Below are positions 1 to 4,744 of a stretch of 6,792 bases of DNA, one piece after another. A program made the position numbers and the translations under genes. The stretch comes from Comamonadaceae bacterium. Its GTDB lineage: Bacteria > Pseudomonadota > Gammaproteobacteria > Burkholderiales > Burkholderiaceae_C. The notes beneath the pieces were generated by a model. The model ran no database searches. It was given only the letters and a program-made list of their open reading frames with translations, and was not told the DNA's origin. Where the stretch lies: NCBI GenBank assembly GCA_021286965.1, contig JAJTBK010000208.1:1-6792 (forward strand), in the 5' to 3' direction. Each line of letters opens with the position of its first letter. Position 1 is the first letter of the stretch.

Positions 1-81
1 TGCTTTCTGGCACGGCAGGTTCCTTCATGGGTTGCGTTGATTTTAGGCACAGCCACCGCCAGCGCCGGCGGCGCTAACCCT
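1..81 (+). other. Left-edge sequence, possible end of an upstream gene
   Basis: No protein can be recognised here. One forward frame is open from the left edge to a TAA at 75-77, just before the terminator at 82-111, so the end of an upstream + strand gene could lie here. Its last residues are very arginine-rich, which argues against it. Another frame stops at 38-40. A perfect small inverted repeat (AGCGCC, loop GGC, GGCGCT) occupies 61-75. Without the sequence to the left the frame cannot be decided. Confidence 0.2.
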
Positions 82-111
82 GAGCCCACCGGGCTGCAGT
101 GGCTCTTTTTT
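82..111 (+). terminator. Intrinsic terminator of an upstream + strand unit
   Basis: GAGCCCAC (82-89) pairs with GTGGCTC (99-105), with one bulged C, and six T residues follow at 106-111. The T-run lies only on the + strand side, so it would stop transcription entering from the left. A competing hairpin, AGCCC (83-87) with GGGCT (91-95), overlaps the first arm and cannot form at the same time. It separates the porin from whatever lies upstream. From 112 to the porin start I see no convincing promoter. A TTGTCA at 110-115 has no -10 partner at normal spacing. Confidence 0.6.
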
Positions 112-244
112 GTCACACCGGGCACGCGCGAACCCTGGCGCAGTGGTACAAACGCGGCCCACAGCGGCGCTGGCAAGAAAACAACAGGGTCAACCCCAGT
201 GGCCGCTGCAGCCCGCATTGCCCCACTTTTTTCAAAGGATTGTC

Positions 245-1264
245 ATGAAGAAGTCTCTCATCGCCCTGGGCGCTGCCCTGGCCTGCGCCAGCGGCGCCTA
301 CGCCCAAAGCTCGGTGCAAGTCACTGGTTTGATGGACATGTACGCCGGCTCCATGCGCATGGCCGGCGACGCCGGGCGCAGCAACGTCGTCGGCTCGGGC
401 GGCATGACCACCTCGTGGGTGGGCTTCAAGGGCAGCGAGAATCTGGGCGGCGGCTTGAAGGCCAACTTCCAGCTCACCTCCTTCTTGCGCGCCGACACGG
501 GCGAGCCCGGCCGCTTCCCCGGCGACACCTTCTTCTCGCGCGATGCCAACGTCGGCCTCTCCGGCGGTTTTGGCGCCATCACCCTGGGCCGGGGCATGTC
601 GCCCAACTTCCTGCCCACGATTTTGTTCAACCCGTTTGGCGATTCATTCACCGTCTCGCCCCTGGTGCTGCACGCCAACATGCCCGCTCCCGGCATGGCA
701 CCGACCACCCCGGCCGACACCGGCTGGAGCAACCAGGTCACCTACACCACGCCCGATTTCCATGGCCTGCAGGCCAACGTGCACTACCAGTTCGGTGAAC
801 AAGCTGGCTCCAACAGCAAGAGCAACGTCGGCCTGAACGTGCTCTACTCTGCCGGCCCGCTGGCGCTGACCGGTTTTTACGAGCGCGCCAACATGACCAA
901 CCCGACCCCTGTGGTGCAAGACCGCAAGACCGACTGGATGCTCGGCGGCACCTACGACTTCCAGGTGGCCAAAACTTACCTGACCTACGGCCAGGGCAAG
1001 ACCGACAGCACCGACCTGCGCGGCAAGACTTTCACCCTGGGCGCAGACGTGCCGGTGCTGAGCAAGGCCGGCAGCGTCAAGCTGGCCCTGGCGCGCACCA
1101 AGCAAAGCGGCAACGGCGCCGACCTCACCCGCACCACCACCAGCGTGGGCTACGACCATTTCCTCTCCAAGCGCACCGACCTGTACGCCGTTGGCATGTA
1201 CGACAAAGTGACCGACCTGAGCTCCGGCACCAGCGTGCTGGTGGGCATTCGCCACCGCTTCTAA
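245..1264 (+). CDS. Outer-membrane porin, Gram-negative trimeric type
   Basis: This encodes a 339-residue general-diffusion porin of the Neisseria/Comamonas/Bordetella type, which would form a beta-barrel channel for small hydrophilic solutes in the outer membrane. Residues 1-20 are a classic signal peptide (MKK, hydrophobic core, then AYA before Gln21), so the mature chain begins QSSVQVTGLMDMY, a typical first strand. The strand-rich WVGFKGSENLGGGLKANFQ segment (58-76), the FFSRDANVGL and GAITLGR segments (96-115) and WSNQVTY (161-167) match this family. The chain ends in HRF, and a terminal Phe is the usual outer-membrane assembly signal. The length fits the family. I chose ATG 245 because it has AAAGGA at 234-239, five bases upstream, and begins the signal peptide; the frame is open further upstream to 110 but that part is not porin-like. 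It stands alone between two terminators. Substrate preference cannot be read from the sequence. Confidence 0.93.
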   Translation: MKKSLIALGAALACASGAYAQSSVQVTGLMDMYAGSMRMAGDAGRSNVVGSGGMTTSWVGFKGSENLGGGLKANFQLTSFLRADTGEPGRFPGDTFFSRDANVGLSGGFGAITLGRGMSPNFLPTILFNPFGDSFTVSPLVLHANMPAPGMAPTTPADTGWSNQVTYTTPDFHGLQANVHYQFGEQAGSNSKSNVGLNVLYSAGPLALTGFYERANMTNPTPVVQDRKTDWMLGGTYDFQVAKTYLTYGQGKTDSTDLRGKTFTLGADVPVLSKAGSVKLALARTKQSGNGADLTRTTTSVGYDHFLSKRTDLYAVGMYDKVTDLSSGTSVLVGIRHRF

Positions 1265-1282
1265 TCCAGCACGCGAGCACCC

Positions 1283-1322
1283 AAAAAAACGGCGCAGGGC
1301 TTGGTGGCCCTGCGCCGTTTTT
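1283..1322. terminator. Bidirectional terminator between porin and chemoreceptor
   Basis: A perfect stem pairs 1285-1300 with 1307-1322 (core CGGCGCAGGGC / GCCCTGCGCCG) around a six-base loop, TTGGTG. The outer part is A-run against T-run, so each strand reads a GC-rich hairpin followed by T residues: TTTTT on + for the porin, seven T on the minus strand for the receptor. It sits 18 bases after the porin stop, and on the minus strand follows the receptor stop and a repeat copy. Confidence 0.9.
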
Positions 1323-1329
1323 GCTTCTT

Positions 1330-1376
1330 TTTTAATAGCTGCTTGCGCTTATCTGGCAAGCGCAACAAGCCGTTTT
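1330..1376. repeat. Intergenic repeat, copy 1 (47 bases)
   Basis: This starts with TTTTAATAGCTGCT, identical over 14 bases to the head of the copy at 3918. It then has a perfect 8-base hairpin, TTGCGCTT (1343-1350) with AAGCGCAA (1358-1365) around a 7-base loop, and ends in GTTTT. It lies between the chemoreceptor stop and its terminator. I recall very similar elements in many Comamonadaceae intergenic regions, but that is memory and not a search result. No function is known to me. Confidence 0.7.
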
Positions 1377-1391
1377 AATCCGCAGATTGGG

Positions 1392-3182
1392 TTAAAAAGT
1401 TTCCCAATCCCCATCATCAGCACTGGGTTTGGGTGCGCTGGCCTTGGGTGCGGCCAAGGGTTTGGCCGCTGCAGGCGCAGCCACCGGCTTGGCCGCAGGC
1501 TGGGCGCCCAGTGCCTTCTTGGGCGGCGCAACGGGCTTGCGCAAAGCCGGGGCTGGGGCTGGGGCTGCGACCGGGGCCGGAGCGTGCGGCGCTGGTGTGC
1601 GCGCTGCCGTGGCAAAACCGGTGCCGGACTGCTGCGCCGAGAGCTGGAACACAGCCACCGCGCTCACCAGCTCCTGTGCCTGCTGGTTCAGGCTGGCGGC
1701 AGCGGCAGCGCTTTCTTCCACCAGGGCGGCGTTTTGCTGCGTCGCCTGGTCCATCTGCGTCACGGCATCGCCCACCTGGGCCACACCGTTGGCCTGCTCG
1801 CTGCTGGCGGCGCTGATCTCGCCCATGATGTCGGTGACGCGGCGGATGGCGCCCACCACCTCCTCCATGGTCGTGCCAGCCATATCCACCAGCTGCGAGC
1901 CCTTGTCCACGCGCTCGACGCTGGTGCCGATCAGGCCCTTGATCTCCTTGGCGGCGTCGGCGCTGCGCTGCGCCAGCGAGCGCACCTCGCCGGCGACGAC
2001 GGCAAAACCCCGCCCCTGCTCGCCAGCGCGCGCGGCTTCGACGGCGGCGTTCAGCGCCAGGATGTTGGTCTGGAAGGCAATACCGTCGATGACGCCGATG
2101 ATGTCGCTGATCTTGCGACTGGCCTCATTGATGCCACGCATGGTATCGACCACCTGCGACACCACCTCACCGCCCTGCGCCGCCACCGTCGAGGCGTTGA
2201 GCGCCAGCTGGTTCGCCTGGCGGGCGTTGTCGGCGTTCTGGCGCACCGTCGAGCCCAGCTGCTCCATCGAGGCGGCTGTTTCTTCGAGCGCACTGGCCTG
2301 GCTTTCGGTGCGTGCCGACAGATCATGGTTGCCCGAGGCAATCTCACTGCTGGCCGTGGCCACGCCCTCGGCCCCCCGGCGCACGCCGGCAACCACACCG
2401 GCGAGTTTGTCGCGCATCTCCAGCAGCGCCTGCAGCAGCTGGCCGATCTCATCCTGGCTTTGCACCCGAATGGCGGCGGCCAGGTTGCCCTCGGCAATTT
2501 CACGCGTGGCGCGCACGGCCTCGCCCACCGGGCCGGTGATCAGACGCGCCATCCACCAGCCAAGCACGATCGCCACGGCAATGGACAGCACCAGCACACC
2601 AATGACCAGCGCCCGCGCGCTGCTGTAGGCGCTTTGCGAGGTGACGAAGGCCTGGCTCGCGCCGTCGCGGTTGATGTCGGACAGCTTGCCAATTTGCTCG
2701 GCCATGCTGGCAAAGCTTTTTTGCGAGTCGCCATAGAGCAGCTGCACCGCATCGGCCTGGCCGGCATCGCCTTTTTTCACCAGCGCCACGAGCTGCTCCT
2801 GGGCACTGAAATACGCCTGGCGCAGACGCTTGAGCTCCTCGTAGCCGCTGGCCTCGACCGGCGTCACCATCGGGGCATAGGTTTTTTCCTGGGCGGCAAA
2901 AATTTTGCCCACCGCCTGCACTTCATCGACCAGACGCGCCTTGGCGTTGGCGCCGGCCGAGAGCACCATGCCGATTTCAAGCGCACGCAGGCGGTTGGCG
3001 CTGGCACGCATCTCGCCGAGCACCTGCACGCTGGGCAGCCAGTTGCTGGCGATCTCGCGCGTGTCGTCGTTGACTTCGCTGAGCTTGGCCAGCGACAGCA
3101 GGCCCAGCACCAGGCTGAGCAGCACCATGGCAGCAAAGGCCAAACCCAGCCTGACCCCGATGCGCAGATTGGCAAATCCCAT
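1392..3182 (-). CDS. Methyl-accepting chemotaxis protein (transmembrane receptor)
   Basis: This is a 596-residue inner-membrane chemoreceptor that senses a periplasmic ligand and controls the CheA kinase through CheW. Order of parts: transmembrane segment about 12-32; periplasmic four-helix-bundle sensor about 33-189; second transmembrane segment about 191-211; HAMP linker about 212-265; signalling domain about 270-515, with the near-invariant hairpin tip [20 protein letters not shown] at 368-387; an Ala/Pro/Lys-rich linker about 528-588; and C-terminal DWETF (592-596). The signalling domain aligns without gaps to E. coli Tsr as I recall it, so it is the same 36-heptad class. Methylation sites equivalent to Tsr 304, 311 and 493 are Glu301, Gln308 and Glu490; the first site (Tsr 297) is Ser294. 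ATG 3182 is preceded by GAGAGGGG at 3197-3190, seven bases away. It lies 72 bases after cheW on the same strand, so co-transcription is likely. The ligand is unknown. Confidence 0.96.
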   Translation of the reverse strand: MGFANLRIGVRLGLAFAAMVLLSLVLGLLSLAKLSEVNDDTREIASNWLPSVQVLGEMRASANRLRALEIGMVLSAGANAKARLVDEVQAVGKIFAAQEKTYAPMVTPVEASGYEELKRLRQAYFSAQEQLVALVKKGDAGQADAVQLLYGDSQKSFASMAEQIGKLSDINRDGASQAFVTSQSAYSSARALVIGVLVLSIAVAIVLGWWMARLITGPVGEAVRATREIAEGNLAAAIRVQSQDEIGQLLQALLEMRDKLAGVVAGVRRGAEGVATASSEIASGNHDLSARTESQASALEETAASMEQLGSTVRQNADNARQANQLALNASTVAAQGGEVVSQVVDTMRGINEASRKISDIIGVIDGIAFQTNILALNAAVEAARAGEQGRGFAVVAGEVRSLAQRSADAAKEIKGLIGTSVERVDKGSQLVDMAGTTMEEVVGAIRRVTDIMGEISAASSEQANGVAQVGDAVTQMDQATQQNAALVEESAAAAASLNQQAQELVSAVAVFQLSAQQSGTGFATAARTPAPHAPAPVAAPAPAPALRKPVAPPKKALGAQPAAKPVAAPAAAKPLAAPKASAPKPSADDGDWETF

Positions 3183-3254
3183 GTTCGCACCCCTCTCGCC
3201 CCAACGGGGCTGGCTATGAAAGACCGGACGGCGTCCGGCAACGCGCGTTGCGCC
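3183..3254 (-). promoter_or_regulatory. cheW-receptor spacer with three inverted repeats
   Basis: Three perfect inverted repeats fill most of this spacer. GCAACGCGCGTTGC (3238-3251) is a 14-base palindrome just after the cheW stop. CCGGAC / GTCCGG (3224-3229, 3233-3238) has a 3-base loop. GCCCC / GGGGC (3198-3202, 3206-3210) directly abuts the receptor's ribosome binding site (3197-3190). The middle hairpin is followed on the minus strand by TCTTTC, too weak for a convincing terminator, though partial termination is possible. Confidence 0.5.
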
Positions 3255-3752
3255 TTATGCCGTGGCGACGGCCTTGACCAGGCCCATCTCCGTGCTGCTG
3301 AGCAAGGACTCGATGTCCATGACGATCAGCATACGCTCGCCCACCGTGGCGATACCCCGGACAAACGCGGCATCGACTGCGCCCTGGAACTGCGGCGCCG
3401 GCTTGATGGCCTCGTTCGCCAGCGGCACGACGTCGGCCACGGCATCGACCACCGCACCGAGCACCGTGCCGCCGACGTTGAGGATGATGACCACGGTGAA
3501 GTCGGTGTAGTCGGCGCTGGCACAGCCGAGCTTCAAACGCAGATCAACGATCGGCACGATGACGCCACGCAGGTCGATCACGCCCTTGATGAACTCCGGC
3601 GCGTGCGCCATGCGCGTGGGCTGCTCGTAGGAGCGGATCTCCTGCACCCGCAGGATGTCGATGCCGTATTCCTCCTGCCCCAGGCGAAAGGTGAGGTATT
3701 CAGCCGGGGCGGCTGCGCCCGAACGTGCGGAAGTGGAAACGGTGGTGGCCAT
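3255..3752 (-). CDS. cheW: Chemotaxis coupling protein CheW
   Basis: This is a 165-residue cytoplasmic adaptor that links chemoreceptors to the CheA histidine kinase in the receptor array. It is a single CheW (SH3-like) domain from about residue 17 to 150. Hallmarks are the YGIDILRVQEIR strand-turn (29-40), the GVIDLRGVIVPIVDLR block (57-72), which corresponds to the conserved NLRG region that contacts receptor and kinase, then GAVVDAVADVV (99-109) and the C-terminal GERMLIVMDIESLL (138-151). The size is normal for a stand-alone CheW. I chose ATG 3752 because homology begins soon after it; the frame is open further up to 4034, but that part runs through the ppa terminator and is not CheW-like. 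The ribosome binding site is weak (GAAAGA at 3764-3759). The receptor gene follows on the same strand and is probably its direct partner. No cheA, cheR, cheB or cheY is in the window. No clear promoter is visible between cheW and the ppa terminator. Confidence 0.95.
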   Translation of the reverse strand: MATTVSTSARSGAAAPAEYLTFRLGQEEYGIDILRVQEIRSYEQPTRMAHAPEFIKGVIDLRGVIVPIVDLRLKLGCASADYTDFTVVIILNVGGTVLGAVVDAVADVVPLANEAIKPAPQFQGAVDAAFVRGIATVGERMLIVMDIESLLSSTEMGLVKAVATA

Positions 3753-3879
3753 GGTGCGTCTTTCAAAAATCCGGGGAACAACAGGGCTGCGACACAACTT
3801 GTTGCAGCTTGTGGCGGCATTTTGGCCGATTTTGCACGCTCCGCCCGGCTGCTGTGAACCCTGTGGCCGGCGACAGGCG

Positions 3880-3916
3880 AAAAAGAGCGGTGGCCCCTGC
3901 CGGCACCACCGCTCTT
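3880..3916 (-). terminator. Intrinsic terminator of ppa
   Basis: AAGAGCGGTGG (3883-3893) pairs perfectly with CCACCGCTCTT (3906-3916), an 11-base stem with a 12-base loop. Read on the minus strand the stem ends in a run of five T (3884-3880). It is placed to end transcription of ppa before cheW, so cheW needs a promoter in the roughly 125 bases between 3879 and 3753. On the + strand a GTTTT follows, which is weaker. Confidence 0.82.
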
Positions 3917-3917
3917 G

Positions 3918-3964
3918 TTTTAATAGCTGCTGACGCTGACGGGCAGCGCCTATTCCAGTGTTTT
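3918..3964. repeat. Intergenic repeat, copy 2 (47 bases)
   Basis: This has the same 14-base head TTTTAATAGCTGCT, the same orientation and the same GTTTT end as copy 1 at 1330, at the same total length. The hairpin has diverged: CGCTG (3934-3938) pairs with CAGCG (3944-3948) around a 5-base loop, so the pairing is kept although the bases differ. It sits between the ppa stop and the ppa terminator, five bases from the stop and one base from the terminator stem. Confidence 0.65.
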
Positions 3965-3969
3965 GGCCT

Positions 3970-4506
3970 TCAAGCCAGGGACTTTTGGTAGCTCTCGACG
4001 CCGTCGAGCACTTCTTTGTGCGCCGCGTCCACACCCTCCCAGCCCAGCACCTTGACCCACTTGCCTTCTTCCAGATCCTTGTAGTGCTCGAAGAAGTGGC
4101 TGATGGCCTTCAGGCGCATGGGGTTGACGTCTTCCACGCTCTTCCAGCCTTCGTACATCTTCAGGATCTTGGTGGTCGGCACAGCCAGCACCTTGCCGTC
4201 CACGCCGGCTTCGTCTTCCATCTTCAGGATGCCCAGCGCGCGACAAGGCACGACCACGCCCGGCAGCAGCGGGTAAGGGGTGATGACCAGCACATCGACC
4301 GGGTCGCCGTCGCCCGACAGGGTCTGGGGCACGTAGCCGTAGTTGCAGGGGTAGTACATGGCCGTGGTCAGGAAACGGTCCACGAACACCGCGCCCGACT
4401 CCTTGTCCACCTCGTACTTGACGGGATCGGACTCAGCGGGGATCTCGATCACCACGTTGAAGGTTTCGGGGATGTTCTTGCCAGGCTTGACGTTGTTGAG
4501 CGACAT
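3970..4506 (-). CDS. ppa: Soluble inorganic pyrophosphatase, family I
   Basis: This is a 178-residue cytoplasmic enzyme that hydrolyses pyrophosphate to two phosphates using Mg2+, pulling biosynthetic reactions forward. The full set of family I active-site residues is present, each one position later than in E. coli: Glu21, Lys30, Glu32, Arg44, Tyr52, Tyr56, Asp66, Asp68, Asp71, Asp98, Asp103, Lys105, Tyr142 and Lys143. The signature DGDPVDV lies at 66-72 and [10 protein letters not shown] at 51-60. The length matches bacterial hexameric enzymes. I chose ATG 4506 because [11 protein letters not shown] matches the usual beta-proteobacterial N-terminus; the frame is open upstream to 4617 but that part is not conserved. 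Oddly, the bases before the start (4507-4530) read TTCTTTTCCTACC then CAACCCCATC on the minus strand, with no recognisable Shine-Dalgarno. It is divergent from hppA, and a terminator follows at 3880-3916. Confidence 0.97.
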   Translation of the reverse strand: MSLNNVKPGKNIPETFNVVIEIPAESDPVKYEVDKESGAVFVDRFLTTAMYYPCNYGYVPQTLSGDGDPVDVLVITPYPLLPGVVVPCRALGILKMEDEAGVDGKVLAVPTTKILKMYEGWKSVEDVNPMRLKAISHFFEHYKDLEEGKWVKVLGWEGVDAAHKEVLDGVESYQKSLA

Positions 4507-4574
4507 GATGGGGTTGAGGTAGGAAAAGAAAATGTGCCGCCACCGGGTTTGCCCCTGGTGCGAAACAGCCACGG

Positions 4575-4580
4575 ATTCTA
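4575..4580 (-). promoter_or_regulatory. Candidate -10 box for ppa
   Basis: The minus strand reads TAGAAT, close to the TATAAT consensus, about 70 bases before the ppa start. No good -35 box is present 16-18 bases further up (the sequence there is GCAAGC-like), so this would be a weak or activator-dependent sigma-70 promoter giving a leader of about 60 bases. Confidence 0.3.
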
Positions 4581-4599
4581 GGCCCTGACCCCTTGCTGC

Positions 4600-4629
4600 T
4601 TGCTTGCAGGCGTGCAATCAGCGTTAAAT
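4600..4629 (+). promoter_or_regulatory. Candidate hppA promoter
   Basis: TTGCTT (4600-4605) and TTAAAT (4624-4629) are separated by 18 bases, an imperfect sigma-70 pair. It would give a leader of roughly 110 bases carrying the TTCG hairpin. This is a by-eye match in a region with few AT-rich stretches, so the support is modest. Confidence 0.3.
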
Positions 4630-4731
4630 GTCCGCGTGGGTTCGCCCACCACGCAGCGGCACGCAACGCTTTTCTCGCCCGTTTCCTGCACCGTTTTCGC
4701 CCGCCTTGCCTGCCGCCCCATTCCCTGGCAT

Positions 4732-4738
4732 GGAGAGA
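4732..4738 (+). promoter_or_regulatory. Ribosome binding site that decides the hppA start
   Basis: GGAGAGA ends six bases before ATG 4745. An in-frame ATG at 4730 overlaps this site and has no comparable purine-rich stretch of its own upstream, so 4745 is the preferred start. Confidence 0.7.
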
Positions 4739-4744
4739 CAGCGT

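Larger units (their letters stand above)
4507..4744. promoter_or_regulatory. Divergent ppa/hppA intergenic region
   Basis: This 238-base spacer must hold promoters for both pyrophosphatase genes. It contains a good -10-like TAGAAT for ppa and a weak pair for hppA, listed separately, which would place the two promoters within about 60 bases of each other. A hairpin with a stable TTCG tetraloop, GTGGG (4636-4640) with CCCAC (4645-4649), lies in the hppA leader. A similar pyrimidine-rich string occurs twice (CTTTTCTCGCCCG at 4669-4681, GTTTTCGCCCG at 4693-4703). I recognise no known riboswitch or operator. Confidence 0.5.

Noticed and set aside
37..798. A + strand frame overlapping the porin leader and gene
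   Set aside because: It runs out of frame through the porin signal peptide and barrel strands and has an Arg/His/Pro-rich composition typical of a shadow frame.
3808..3834. A sigma-28-like (flagellar) promoter before cheW: CAAAATCG, 11 bases, GCCACAAG on the minus strand
   Set aside because: The spacing is right, but only AAA and GCC match the TAAAGTTT / GCCGATAA consensus well, which is too little to call in this GC-rich context.
1584..3857. A 757-codon open frame on the + strand lying antisense to the whole receptor and cheW region
   Set aside because: It is exactly antisense to two unmistakable conserved genes, is rich in His, Arg, Ala, Gly and Leu as expected for a shadow frame in GC-rich DNA, and has no recognisable domain or ribosome binding site.
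1330..3964. The two 47-base repeats as the ends of a composite transposon or as attachment sites
   Set aside because: They are in direct orientation around ordinary core genes (cheW and receptor), with no transposase or integrase between them; a dispersed intergenic element fits better.
3753..4034. An N-terminal extension of cheW to an upstream ATG at 4034
   Set aside because: The extension overlaps the end of ppa and runs through its terminator and the repeat; its sequence is not CheW-like, and homology starts just after ATG 3752.
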